A stretch of 59,668 nucleotides of DNA, taken from NCBI GenBank assembly GCA_017160915.1, contig JACAWG010000081.1:21189-80856 (forward strand), given 5' to 3'. The position numbers were made by a program, and so were the translations under genes. This document shows, one piece after another, positions 1 through 7,798 of the stretch (position 1 is the first letter of the stretch; every line of letters starts with the position of its first letter). The notes under the pieces are model-generated. The model made no database searches, had not been told where the DNA came from, and saw only the letters and a list, made by a program, of their open reading frames with translations. The DNA comes from Aggregatibacter actinomycetemcomitans. GTDB lineage: Bacteria > Pseudomonadota > Gammaproteobacteria > Enterobacterales > Pasteurellaceae.

Positions 1-14
1 GGGTGTGTTCTTTG

Positions 15-42
15 CTACTTTCTTGCACAAGCAAGAAAGTAG
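15..42. repeat. Perfect 12-bp hairpin downstream of hypE
   Basis: The arms CTACTTTCTTGC (15-26) and GCAAGAAAGTAG (31-42) are perfectly complementary around the loop ACAA. It lies 6 bases past the hypE stop in the direction of transcription. No T-run follows on the minus strand, so it could be an RNA-stabilising hairpin or a dispersed palindromic repeat rather than a classical terminator. Confidence 0.6.
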
Positions 43-48
43 AATATC

Positions 49-1062
49 CTAACAAATCCTTGGCAACGGCTCATTCATCGGCAAATCTAGCAGCCGCGAC
101 TGCCCGAAGCTGCCCAACAATCTCACTTTTTTATCGGTCGTCACTTCGCCGATAACTGCGGCATTTTTCCCTAATTCGTGGGTGTGAAGTGCGGTCAGAA
201 TTTCAGGTGTTTTTTCAGGGGCGGCGATGATGACCAGCTTGCCTTCGTTGGCAAAATTCAGGGCTTCTAAGCCGAGCAGTTCGCAAATGCCGCGCACTTC
301 AGGGCGGAGCGGCAGGTCTTCTTCGTTGATTTGCATACCTAATTGTTGGGCGGCGGCGAATTCGTGCAACACTGCGTTTACTCCGCCACGGGTGGCGTCG
401 CGGACGGCTTTCACGCCCTCAATGGGACGTAATAAATCAATGAGCGGGGCAAGAACGGCGCAGTCGCTTTGCAGATCAGTCTGAATGCCGAGGCTTTCGC
501 GCAGATTCAAAATGGTGGCACCGTGTTCGCCGATGGTGCCGCTGACGATGATGTTATCGCCCGCTGCAATGCGGTGCATTCCCCAATCGATACCGCGCGG
601 GATCACGCCGATGCCGCTGGTGTTAATGAAAACTTTATCCACCGCGCCTTTTTGCACCACTTTGGTGTCGCCCGTCACCACCTGTACGCCGGCGGCTTTG
701 CAGGCTTGCGCCATGGCTTGAATGATCTCTTTCAACGCTGCCAATGGCAAGCCTTCCTCCAAAATAAAGCCACAGGAAAGGTATTTGGGAATGGCGCCGC
801 ACACCGCCACATCATTTAACGTGCCGCACACGGCGAGCTTGCCGATGTTGCCGCCGGGGAAGAAAATCGGGTCAATGACGAAACTATCGGTGCTGAAAGA
901 CAGCTGCTCGCCCTGCGCCATTAATTCCGCCAAGGGCAAACGGGCTTGATCCTCCCCTTGGGCGAGAATCGGGTTGTCAAAGGCTTCGACGAAATAATCC
1001 TGAATCAACTTTTGCATTGCCGCGCCGCCGTTGCCGTGCGCCATGGTAATAAAATCTGTCAT
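49..1062 (-). CDS. hypE: Hydrogenase maturation protein HypE (carbamoyl dehydratase)
   Basis: HypE dehydrates the carbamoyl group that HypF places on its C-terminal cysteine, giving the thiocyanate that supplies cyanide ligands to the Fe of [NiFe] hydrogenase. About 337 residues, normal for the family. The protein ends in the diagnostic PRIC motif, so the acceptor cysteine is intact; the N-terminal MAHGNGG and the internal RDATRGG segment are typical of the AIR-synthase/HypE fold. I chose the ATG at 1062, whose A and T overlap the hypD TAA stop (TAATG), over an upstream in-frame start that would add 11 residues inside hypD. Last gene of the hypB-hypD-hypE run; expression should follow the hypB promoter. 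The HypF partner is not in this window. Confidence 0.96.
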   Translation of the reverse strand: MTDFITMAHGNGGAAMQKLIQDYFVEAFDNPILAQGEDQARLPLAELMAQGEQLSFSTDSFVIDPIFFPGGNIGKLAVCGTLNDVAVCGAIPKYLSCGFILEEGLPLAALKEIIQAMAQACKAAGVQVVTGDTKVVQKGAVDKVFINTSGIGVIPRGIDWGMHRIAAGDNIIVSGTIGEHGATILNLRESLGIQTDLQSDCAVLAPLIDLLRPIEGVKAVRDATRGGVNAVLHEFAAAQQLGMQINEEDLPLRPEVRGICELLGLEALNFANEGKLVIIAAPEKTPEILTALHTHELGKNAAVIGEVTTDKKVRLLGSFGQSRLLDLPMNEPLPRIC

Positions 1063-2174
1063 TATTCTCTCCGATATTGATAATAGGCGGCGCACGCTCC
1101 TTCCGAAGACACCATTAAGGCGCCGTAGGCGTTATCCGGGTTGCATTGGCTGCCGAATAACGGGCAATCGCAAGGTTTACATTTGCCGGTGAGCACATCG
1201 CCGCAGCGGGAATTGGGATCATCCGCCACTTGTTGCGGGTGGCTGTGGAAATAAACTTCCGCATCAAAGCGTTTGTACGCGTCGGTGAGTTCCACGCCCG
1301 ATTCTTCGATTTCGCCCAAGCCGCGCCATTCGCTGGATTTCTTCAATTGAAACACTTCACGCATGGCGCGTTGCGCCAACAGGTTGCCTTCGGAATGCAC
1401 GATACGTTTATATTGGTTTTCGATTTCACAACGTCCGTCTACGAATTGTTGCACCAACATCACGATGGCTTGCAGAATATCCAGCGGCTCAAAGCCCGTA
1501 ATCACAAAAGGCTTGTGGTATTTATCCACAATGGATTGATAAGGCGAGGCGCCGATCACCATGCTCACATGACCGGGCGCAATGAAGCCGTCGATTTTCA
1601 CATAATCTTGCGAAAGTAGGCTGTGCAGCGTAGGGATAATGGTGATGTTTTGGCACACCACCCAGAAATTTTGCAGATTCAGTTTGTTTGCCTGTTGAAG
1701 GGTCACTGCCGCACTCGGCATGGTGGTTTCAAAACCGAGGGAGAAAAATACCACCTTTTTTTCGGGATTGTTCACGGCGATATTCAGCGCGTCCAACGGC
1801 GAATAAACGATTCGCACATCGGCGCCTTTGGCTTTTGCCTCCAGCAAGGAACCGCGCCGTCCTTTCACCCGCATGGCGTCGCCGAAGGTGCAAAAAATTA
1901 CATTGGGCTTTTGCGCGATTTCAATACACACATCAATGCGCCCCATGGGCAACACGCACACCGGGCAACCCGGGCCGTGAATAAACTCAATGCTTTTCGG
2001 CAACAGGCGATCCAAGCCGAATTTAAAAATCGTATGGGTATGACCGCCGCAGACTTCCATAAGATACAACGGATTTTCCGGCGTAAAGCGCGGTAGTTTT
2101 TCCATGAGTTTTTGCAAACGCTCCACCAAACTTTTCGCCAGTTTGGGATCACGAAATTCATCAATGAATTGCAT
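1062..2174 (-). CDS. hypD: Hydrogenase maturation protein HypD
   Basis: HypD is the [4Fe-4S] scaffold that, with HypC, assembles the Fe(CN)2CO unit of [NiFe] hydrogenase. About 370 residues, normal length. Visible family motifs are the CGGHTH near residue 42, GPGCPVC near residue 69, and a cysteine-rich C-terminus (CKPCDCP, then two more spaced Cys) that binds the cluster. The start at 2174 is preceded by a good AAGGAG ribosome site. It sits directly after hypB with a 26-base gap and overlaps hypE by the TAATG junction. The usual neighbour hypC, normally between hypB and hypD, is missing here, although HypD needs HypC to function; a hypC elsewhere in the genome is expected. Confidence 0.96.
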   Translation of the reverse strand: MQFIDEFRDPKLAKSLVERLQKLMEKLPRFTPENPLYLMEVCGGHTHTIFKFGLDRLLPKSIEFIHGPGCPVCVLPMGRIDVCIEIAQKPNVIFCTFGDAMRVKGRRGSLLEAKAKGADVRIVYSPLDALNIAVNNPEKKVVFFSLGFETTMPSAAVTLQQANKLNLQNFWVVCQNITIIPTLHSLLSQDYVKIDGFIAPGHVSMVIGASPYQSIVDKYHKPFVITGFEPLDILQAIVMLVQQFVDGRCEIENQYKRIVHSEGNLLAQRAMREVFQLKKSSEWRGLGEIEESGVELTDAYKRFDAEVYFHSHPQQVADDPNSRCGDVLTGKCKPCDCPLFGSQCNPDNAYGALMVSSEGACAAYYQYRRE

Positions 2175-2200
2175 AACAGTCTCCTTACTCCGCAAGAATG

Positions 2201-3013
2201 CTAGGCGTTTTGTAACCAGTTCAGCCAGTCTTTTAAGCCTTCGCCGGTGGTGGCGGAAAGTTGAATCACCTCAATTTGCGGGTTCACCTGTTTGGCGTAG
2301 GCGATACATTTTTCCACGTCGAAATTAAGATAAGGCAACAAGTCGATTTTGTTTAAAATCATGAGTTTGGATGCGGCGAACATATGCGGGTATTTCAGCG
2401 GTTTGTCTTCGCCCTCAGTGACGGACAAAATCACCACTTTGGCTTTTTCGCCCAAATCAAATTCCGACGGGCAAACCAAATTGCCGACATTTTCGATGAA
2501 CAAAAGGCTGTGTTGTTTCGGTTCCAGTTTGAACAGCGCGTCGTTGATCATTTGTGCGTCCAAATGGCAGCCTTTGCCGGTGTTCACCTGAATCGCCGAC
2601 ACGCCGGTAGCGCGAATGCGATCGGCGTCGTTTTCCGTTTGTTGATCGCCTTCAATCACATAACAAGTGCGGTCATTTTTCAGCGCGTTTAGCGTGGTGG
2701 TAAGCAAGGTGGTTTTGCCGGAACCCGGGCTGGACACCAAATTCAGCGCCAAAATGTGCTGTTGTTGGAAAAGAAAACGGTTGTGCGCCGCGATTTGATT
2801 ATTTTTACCCAACACGTCCTGCTCTACTTTCAACAGGCGTTTTTGCGTGTCCGATGCCTCGGTCGGTTGCTGCGCCGAGTGAAATTTGAAATGAGAAAAG
2901 TCCGGATTTTTGACCGCACTTTGCGCGGTCTCTTGGCTATCATGATGGTGAGAATGAGCGACCTCGCCGATTCTGACCTGTTCGGGATGCCCGCAACCAC
3001 AAGTCGTACACAT
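2201..3013 (-). CDS. hypB: Hydrogenase nickel incorporation GTPase HypB
   Basis: HypB is the GTPase that, with HypA, inserts nickel into the hydrogenase large subunit. 270 residues. The N-terminus MCTTCGCG is the high-affinity nickel-binding CxxCGC motif, followed by a short His-rich stretch (HSHHHD, weaker than the long poly-His of some HypB proteins). The GTPase core begins near residue 95 with [11 protein letters not shown] (Walker A), then [22 protein letters not shown] and the NKIDLLPY (G4) motif. First gene of the hyp run, 78 bases after the end of the nickel ABC ATPase gene, so both modules share a nickel logic. A likely FNR site and -10 lie just upstream. No hypA is visible in the window. 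Confidence 0.97.
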   Translation of the reverse strand: MCTTCGCGHPEQVRIGEVAHSHHHDSQETAQSAVKNPDFSHFKFHSAQQPTEASDTQKRLLKVEQDVLGKNNQIAAHNRFLFQQQHILALNLVSSPGSGKTTLLTTTLNALKNDRTCYVIEGDQQTENDADRIRATGVSAIQVNTGKGCHLDAQMINDALFKLEPKQHSLLFIENVGNLVCPSEFDLGEKAKVVILSVTEGEDKPLKYPHMFAASKLMILNKIDLLPYLNFDVEKCIAYAKQVNPQIEVIQLSATTGEGLKDWLNWLQNA

Positions 3014-3047
3014 ATTATCCCCCTGATTTATCGCGATAAAATAAGAA

Positions 3048-3095
3048 TGTCATTAGGATAGCACAACGCCCGCACAGGGTTTTGATTGAGATCAT
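3048..3095 (-). promoter_or_regulatory. Probable FNR-activated promoter of hypB-hypD-hypE
   Basis: On the minus strand ATGATCTCAATCAA (3095 to 3082) matches the FNR consensus TTGAT-N4-ATCAA at 9 of 10 positions. A -10-like TATCCT lies at 3060-3055, predicting a start near 3048; the FNR site is then centred at about -41, the standard class II position. FNR control of hydrogenase maturation is established in enterics; its use here is inference. The site overlaps the stop codon of the upstream nickel ATPase gene. Confidence 0.5.
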
Positions 3096-3715
3096 AAAGT
3101 CAAAACTTCGTCCGCCAATTGTGCGGTAAAGCCGTGGTGATGGGACGCCACCAACATGGGCAATGATAACTCGCGCAAAAGTGCGGTCAGTTTTTCGGTA
3201 TTTTTGCTATCCAGACCGTTGGTCGGCTCATCTAACAGTAACATTTTCGGCTGCATCGCCAACACGCCCGCCAACGCCGTGAAATTTTTTTCGCCGCCGG
3301 ACAGGGTATGCACAGTGCGGTCTTGCAAATGAGCGATGCCCAAGCGTTCCAGTTGCTGTTGTGCGACAGCATACGCCTGTGGGCGCGGCAAGCCTTGATT
3401 TAACGGACCGAACGCCACATCGTCCAACACCGTCGGACCGAACAGTTGATCGTCGGCGTGCTGAAAACAGAAACCCACCGTGCCACGAAAAGGAACAAAA
3501 TCCCGTTCTTCCCGACAAAGCTGCCCGAACAGGTGAATCTCCCCTCGCGCCACAGGGACAAAACCCAACAAAGCCAGTAATAACGTGGTTTTCCCCGTGC
3601 CGATTTCGCCCTGTATAAAAAAACGTTGCCCCGCGTCAAGTTGAAAGGACAGATTATCAATAATCCGCCGTTCGCCCCGCTTAATTTGCAATCCGTTGAC
3701 TTGTAAAACCGTCAT
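3092..3715 (-). CDS. nikO: Nickel ECF-type transporter ATPase NikO/CbiO
   Basis: ATP-binding subunit of a group I energy-coupling-factor transporter for Ni2+ (the same family also serves Co2+). 207 residues, short for CbiO but complete: Walker A GEIGTGKTT near residue 37, Q-loop CFQHADDQLF, signature LSGGEKN, Walker B LLLDEPTNGLD and the switch His in the VASHHHG segment. The reading frame is open far upstream, but the ATG at 3715 overlaps the permease gene stop as ATGA, and homology begins there (MTVLQVNGL). Nickel rather than cobalt is inferred from the nikK/nikL partners and from the hyp genes directly downstream; no cobalamin genes are near. Confidence 0.92.
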   Translation of the reverse strand: MTVLQVNGLQIKRGERRIIDNLSFQLDAGQRFFIQGEIGTGKTTLLLALLGFVPVARGEIHLFGQLCREERDFVPFRGTVGFCFQHADDQLFGPTVLDDVAFGPLNQGLPRPQAYAVAQQQLERLGIAHLQDRTVHTLSGGEKNFTALAGVLAMQPKMLLLDEPTNGLDSKNTEKLTALLRELSLPMLVASHHHGFTAQLADEVLTL

Positions 3716-4377
3716 TTTTCCCCGCTTAGCGTTTGTTGTTCGCCGAAGCGAAAGCCCCGACATTTCAGCGCGATTTGTGCCGTTTCCGCTTTTAACAGAG
3801 CATGAACCAGCAACAGCGCCACCCGTTGCGCAGTGACATACAGGGTGCGGCGATTCAGCCCGGCGCGATACCCACGCGCGCGCATTGCCAGATCCATTTT
3901 TTGCCGTAATTCGCCCAACAACGCAATGTAACGCACGGTCAATACAAAAAGCCAAATCAGCTTCGGCGGCAACGGCAGTTTGCCTATTGCCTGCACCAAC
4001 ACCGCGTCGTTCATTTTCCACAACAACAGCCACAAGGAAAACAGCAATAGGTTCATGCGCAACGTGATTAACAATGCCGTTTCCATGCCTTCGGGATTCA
4101 GCTCCATGCCCTCGGTGCCGATACGCCAGCTTAACGTCAACCAAAGCAACAACGTGAAGCCATTTAACGCCAGCCAGCGTTTTATATAGGGGAAATAAGG
4201 CGCTGCGTTGCCGTAAAGGAATGCCGCCAACAGCACCAACGCCGCGCCGTTCAGCCATAGCAACAAAAGCGGTTGTTGCAACGCGCTGATAACCAAGCCC
4301 CACAGAAACAGATAAATCAGACGCCAATGTGGCGCGCAAAAGTGCGGTGCAAAAAAACGGCAAAAAACAGCCTTCAT
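3712..4377 (-). CDS. nikQ: Nickel ECF-type transporter T component NikQ/CbiQ
   Basis: Membrane coupling (T) subunit linking the ATPase to the substrate-binding NikM. About 221 residues with several hydrophobic segments in the first 130 residues and the two short Arg-Gly coupling motifs typical of CbiQ/EcfT, MRARGYRAG and LKCRGFRFG, near the C-terminal third. The ATG at 4377 overlaps the nikM stop (ATGA); a GTG three codons upstream is also possible. ATGA junctions on both sides indicate tight translational coupling in the nikK-L-M-Q-O string. Confidence 0.9.
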   Translation of the reverse strand: MKAVFCRFFAPHFCAPHWRLIYLFLWGLVISALQQPLLLLWLNGAALVLLAAFLYGNAAPYFPYIKRWLALNGFTLLLWLTLSWRIGTEGMELNPEGMETALLITLRMNLLLFSLWLLLWKMNDAVLVQAIGKLPLPPKLIWLFVLTVRYIALLGELRQKMDLAMRARGYRAGLNRRTLYVTAQRVALLLVHALLKAETAQIALKCRGFRFGEQQTLSGEK

Positions 4378-5027
4378 TGCGCCCACCGTTTGCTGTAACC
4401 AACGGCTTTTTGTGAAGCGGCGACAGGTTGCAATGCGACGGGATACATTTTGCCGAGCAAGGAAATCACGCCGTAGCTGATAATGCCGTCCAATACAAAT
4501 ACCGGCAAATGGGACAGCAGCAATAGGGCGATTAAATCCTGATAATGTTTACCTCCGTCCAACGCCAAAACGAAAGACGCCAACGCGCCCGCGCCCCCTA
4601 CGCCGATGACGCCGACACCCACGCCGGTGAGTAATTTCGCCATGCTTCCCATGTCAGGCTGCAAATAGCCGCGCAATAAATAATGCGCCGCCACCGCCGG
4701 CAACGCCATCACACACAAATTCACGCCTAACACGGCAAACCCGCCGAAGGAGAAAAACAGCACCTGCAACAACAAGGCGATGAGAAAAGCGGGAAACACC
4801 GCCCAACCGAGAAATAATCCCGCCATGCCGTTTAAAATCAAGTGTACGCTGCCGATGCCTACCGGCACATGAATGGTGCCGGCAACAAAAAACGCGGCGG
4901 CAAACAGCGCCGTTAACGGCAAACGTTCGTTATCCAGGCGGCGCAACCCCACCGCTACACCAACCACTGCCAAAGCCACTCCCGCCAACAGCACCGGCGT
5001 ATGCAACACGCCTTCCGATAAATGCAT
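4374..5027 (-). CDS. nikM: Nickel ECF-type transporter substrate component NikM/CbiM
   Basis: Integral membrane metal-specificity subunit. In this family the N-terminal Met-His plus a further His co-ordinate the metal, so the start matters: the protein must begin MHLSEG at 5027, equivalent to the MHIPDG of other CbiM/NikM proteins, and not 13 codons upstream. 217 residues with about six or seven hydrophobic segments and the conserved GIGSVHLILNG segment near residue 65. Its ATG shares bases with the nikL stop (TAATG). In NikKLMQO systems NikL and NikK replace the NikN partner; that arrangement is seen here exactly. Confidence 0.92.
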   Translation of the reverse strand: MHLSEGVLHTPVLLAGVALAVVGVAVGLRRLDNERLPLTALFAAAFFVAGTIHVPVGIGSVHLILNGMAGLFLGWAVFPAFLIALLLQVLFFSFGGFAVLGVNLCVMALPAVAAHYLLRGYLQPDMGSMAKLLTGVGVGVIGVGGAGALASFVLALDGGKHYQDLIALLLLSHLPVFVLDGIISYGVISLLGKMYPVALQPVAASQKAVGYSKRWAQ

Positions 5028-5530
5028 TATTGATGTCCTTTTCTTAACTTGCGGGCTCTCAGCCAAGCGGCTATGCCCGCGATTCCCGCAATGTAACCGA
5101 TTCCGCCTAAAATATCGTGCAGATAAATTTTATCGCGCAACTGCGCAATGTCGCCGCGCAACAGCAGCAGGCTTTCATCACCCGCCTGGGTTGTTGCGCT
5201 GGCATTCGTCGTAATTCTGTCCGCCACGATCGTCGCCCGATGCCCTTCCTCACCTTCCACGACCACTTTCAACGCCATATTCGGATCCGCTTTTAACGGT
5301 AGATGAAAATAGCCGTCATTGTCGGTTTTGCCCGTCAGCAACGGTTGATTTTCCCCTTGACGTAACACTTCCACATAGGTTTCGGCGGCGGGGGTCATGT
5401 CGGAATAATAAGATTTTCCCGTTACGGTCTGCCCGTCATACTGGGCAAACACGTAAAGGGCGTGCGCCATGGCATGAGGCGCAACGCAGAAACCCAAAAG
5501 TGCGGTCAAAAAATACGGCGTTTTTTTCAT
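5027..5530 (-). CDS. nikL: Nickel transporter auxiliary membrane-anchored protein NikL/CbiL
   Basis: 167 residues: N-terminal signal peptide ending near AMA, a beta-rich extracytoplasmic domain of about 100 residues with DNDGYFHLPL (an Ig-like/carboxypeptidase-regulatory type segment), and one C-terminal membrane helix followed by a basic tail (RARKLRKGHQ). This is the layout of the NikL/CbiL component that works with NikM in the NikKLMQO type of nickel ECF transporter; a cbiKLMQO nickel operon is known next to urease in Actinobacillus pleuropneumoniae. It starts 6 bases after the nikK stop and overlaps nikM at TAATG. Confidence 0.82.
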   Translation of the reverse strand: MKKTPYFLTALLGFCVAPHAMAHALYVFAQYDGQTVTGKSYYSDMTPAAETYVEVLRQGENQPLLTGKTDNDGYFHLPLKADPNMALKVVVEGEEGHRATIVADRITTNASATTQAGDESLLLLRGDIAQLRDKIYLHDILGGIGYIAGIAGIAAWLRARKLRKGHQ

Positions 5531-5536
5531 TGCGCC

Positions 5537-6232
5537 CTACTCCGCCTCAAAGGTCAGCATATATTCCACCGAACGGCGATCGTAATCAGGGTTGCCTTTC
5601 ACGTTTTCCGCAAATTCCGCCCACACTTTGTTGTGGCCTTTTTGCGGTGTAAATTCGGTAATGCCCTGTTCATTGGTTAAATTGAACGGCGCGTCTTCAC
5701 CCAATCCCACTTTAATGTCTTTCACCGGCTTGCCGTTGTGTAACACCAAAATCGGTAGCGGTTTACCCGCCTGCGCTTTTTCCTGCGGCACCAGTTCATA
5801 TTCCATGCCATGGGCTTTCAACGCTTGCGCGTCCCAACGCAACAACGCTTTGCCGAACTTCACCGGGTTCACGGCAAATTCCGCCGTCGGTTCTTGTTGT
5901 TTGCTTTTTTCCACATATTTGCCGCTTGGCAGCTTCGACCAAATGCCGTTATCAAAACGGATAAAAACCTGTGATGCGTTGTCCGCGTTGAGATAGGCTT
6001 CGCCTTGTTTGAATTGATGGGTTGCGTTAGTGAGGTTGCCGTTGCTATCCAGTAATTTCACGGCTTTTAGTTTGTGTTCCGGGTAGATTTCCGTTTGTTC
6101 ATGACCGAATTTCACCACATATTGCCCGGCGGAATTCGCCTCCTTGACGGGCTCCAACCATACGTTGTGAGCGTTAGCGACGGATGCCGCGAAAAGTGCG
6201 GTCAAAATAGCGGTTGTTTTTTGAAATTTCAT
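5537..6232 (-). CDS. nikK: Periplasmic nickel-uptake accessory protein NikK (DUF4198 family)
   Basis: 231 residues with a clear signal peptide; the mature protein begins near AHNVWLEP, a typical DUF4198 start in which the N-terminal His could bind metal. The body is beta-rich, with the conserved GKPLPILVLHNGKPV segment near residue 155 and NEQGITEFTPQKGHNKVWAEF further on. First gene of the nikK-L-M-Q-O operon. The start at 6232 has a strong AAGGAGAG ribosome site. Upstream, a weak promoter (TTGATT at 6297-6292, TTTATT at 6274-6269) overlaps an imperfect palindrome CATAATAAAATATG (6266-6279) that could be an operator for a NikR-like repressor; this is a guess. Confidence 0.85.
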   Translation of the reverse strand: MKFQKTTAILTALFAASVANAHNVWLEPVKEANSAGQYVVKFGHEQTEIYPEHKLKAVKLLDSNGNLTNATHQFKQGEAYLNADNASQVFIRFDNGIWSKLPSGKYVEKSKQQEPTAEFAVNPVKFGKALLRWDAQALKAHGMEYELVPQEKAQAGKPLPILVLHNGKPVKDIKVGLGEDAPFNLTNEQGITEFTPQKGHNKVWAEFAENVKGNPDYDRRSVEYMLTFEAE

Positions 6233-6355
6233 CTGATCTCTCCTTTTATCATTAAAATTTTTAACCATAATAAAATATGAAGTAACTTTAGAATCAAGTG
6301 TTTTTTTGAGAAAAATACGGGGAAAATGAGAGAGATAAGTGTGGGGGAAATCGGG

Positions 6356-6386
6356 TTGCCGCGTACGTTAAACGCGTACGCGGCAA
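6356..6386. repeat. 12-bp perfect inverted repeat after mtnN
   Basis: TTGCCGCGTACG (6356-6367) pairs perfectly with CGTACGCGGCAA (6375-6386) around a 7-base loop. It lies between the nikK promoter and the mtnN stop (6410). Neither side has a U-tract, so it is not a standard terminator; it could be a transcript-end hairpin for mtnN or a dispersed palindrome. Confidence 0.6.
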
Positions 6387-6409
6387 GAATGCAGAATGAA
6401 AATAAACCG

Positions 6410-7102
6410 TTAATTCAATTCCGCCAACATGGCGACAACCATGGCGGACGATTGTTTGGCGGCGAGCGGTAGAAATTCTTCAAAAGACATATTGGCTTTG
6501 CCGTCGCCCGCATCGGAAATAGCGCGCACCACCACGAACGGCACATTAAAAGCGTGACACACTTGCGCAATGGCGGTAGCTTCCATTTCCACCGCAATAA
6601 CGTTTGGAAAATCCTGTTTAATCTGCGCCAAACGTTCTCCGCCTTGAATAAAGCTGTCACCGGAACAAATCAAACCGCGTTTTACCTGTTGCCCAAGTTG
6701 TTTTGCGGTACGTTCCGCCAGCTCGACCAAACGGGTATCAGAAACAAAAGTTACGGGGCATGCAGGCAGTTGTCCTTTGGCATAACCGAAGGCGGTTACA
6801 TCGGCGTCGTGATATTGGGTTTCGGTGGATACAATCACATCGCCGACGTGCAATCCTTCCGCCACACCACCGGCGGAACCGGTGTTAATTACCAGGTCCG
6901 GCTTAGCAAGTTGCAACAAAGCCGTCGTCCCCATGGCGGCGGCGACTTTGCCGATACCCGATTGCAACAAGGCAACATTTTTACCGTGAATTTTGCCTTC
7001 ATAAATCGTACCGGAAGCCAATTTTGTGACGTTTTTATCGGTCATTAACCCGACTAAAATTTCCACTTCCTGCGCCATGGCGCCGACAATACCAATTTTC
7101 AT
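6410..7102 (-). CDS. mtnN: 5'-methylthioadenosine/S-adenosylhomocysteine nucleosidase
   Basis: MtnN (Pfs) hydrolyses adenine from methylthioadenosine, S-adenosylhomocysteine and 5'-deoxyadenosine; it detoxifies these by-products of methylation, polyamine and radical-SAM chemistry and feeds the LuxS/AI-2 pathway. 230 residues, standard length. Recognisable segments are [38 protein letters not shown], the [12 protein letters not shown] substrate segment containing the ribose-binding Met-Glu, and [11 protein letters not shown] with the catalytic Asp. A good AAGGAT ribosome site precedes the ATG. It follows the DsbA-like gene by 13 bases and is probably the last gene of a recJ-containing operon. 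Confidence 0.97.
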   Translation of the reverse strand: MKIGIVGAMAQEVEILVGLMTDKNVTKLASGTIYEGKIHGKNVALLQSGIGKVAAAMGTTALLQLAKPDLVINTGSAGGVAEGLHVGDVIVSTETQYHDADVTAFGYAKGQLPACPVTFVSDTRLVELAERTAKQLGQQVKRGLICSGDSFIQGGERLAQIKQDFPNVIAVEMEATAIAQVCHAFNVPFVVVRAISDAGDGKANMSFEEFLPLAAKQSSAMVVAMLAELN

Positions 7103-7115
7103 GTTTATCCTTGCG

Positions 7116-7790
7116 TTATTGTTTTTTGTTTACTAAAAAATCCAACACGGCGAGCGCATAATCATCGTTATACAGCGTGCTGGCGGTCAAAACGTATTTG
7201 CCGTTAATAATGACATAAGGGAAGGTGAACACGCCGTATTCTTCCGTCATCAGCACGGCATCATTCACTTGTTGGTGAATCTGATCGGAATGATACGTTT
7301 CCAAGAAGCTATCACGATCAATGCCTTGTTTTTGCAGCCAATGTACCAGATTTTCAAGGTGTGATAATTTCATGTAGCGCTGTTTTTCCGAGGTTTCAAA
7401 CAGTAATGCGGAGGACAGATGCTCCGCGTTTAAGGCTTGCAAACTGAAAAAAACGCCGGCAGTGAAGCGGGTTTTGTTGGTGGCGACGGGAAATTCTTCC
7501 AACACTACACGATCGCGGTTGATTTGCGTGTAAAGTTCTAAAATATCCTGTGCGGAGGAACACATGCGACAGTCATAGTCAAAAAAGAATTGAATCAGAA
7601 TGCGGTGATCCGTGCGGGCGGGCATGGCGATAGGATATTCGTAAGAAAAATAATCTCTGCCGTCTTCAAATTCGGGGCTTTCTTCATCAAGCAAAACGGC
7701 AGGATCGGGCGCAACGGATTCATCGCCGGCTTGCGCCGCAGCGAACCCGCCTACGCATAATAAGATGATGAACAATCCGACCCGCAACAT
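7116..7790 (-). CDS. Exported thioredoxin-fold protein, DsbA-like
   Basis: 224 residues with an N-terminal signal peptide ([21 protein letters not shown]). After an acidic linker (about 22-50) comes a thioredoxin fold with the active-site CRMC following FFFDYD near residue 75, a helical insertion, and a TFPYVI segment whose proline would be the cis-Pro opposite the active site. This matches the DsbA family of periplasmic thiol oxidoreductases, but similarity to DsbA itself looks low, so the redox direction and substrates are unclear. It lies 8 bases after recJ and 13 before mtnN, close to the disulfide isomerase gene dsbC. Confidence 0.75.
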   Translation of the reverse strand: MLRVGLFIILLCVGGFAAAQAGDESVAPDPAVLLDEESPEFEDGRDYFSYEYPIAMPARTDHRILIQFFFDYDCRMCSSAQDILELYTQINRDRVVLEEFPVATNKTRFTAGVFFSLQALNAEHLSSALLFETSEKQRYMKLSHLENLVHWLQKQGIDRDSFLETYHSDQIHQQVNDAVLMTEEYGVFTFPYVIINGKYVLTASTLYNDDYALAVLDFLVNKKQ

Positions 7791-7798
7791 TGCTGACT

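Noticed and set aside
3716-4402. Long open frame extending the nickel ATPase gene upstream
   Set aside because: It runs out of frame through the nikQ gene; homology and the ATGA junction place the start at 3715.
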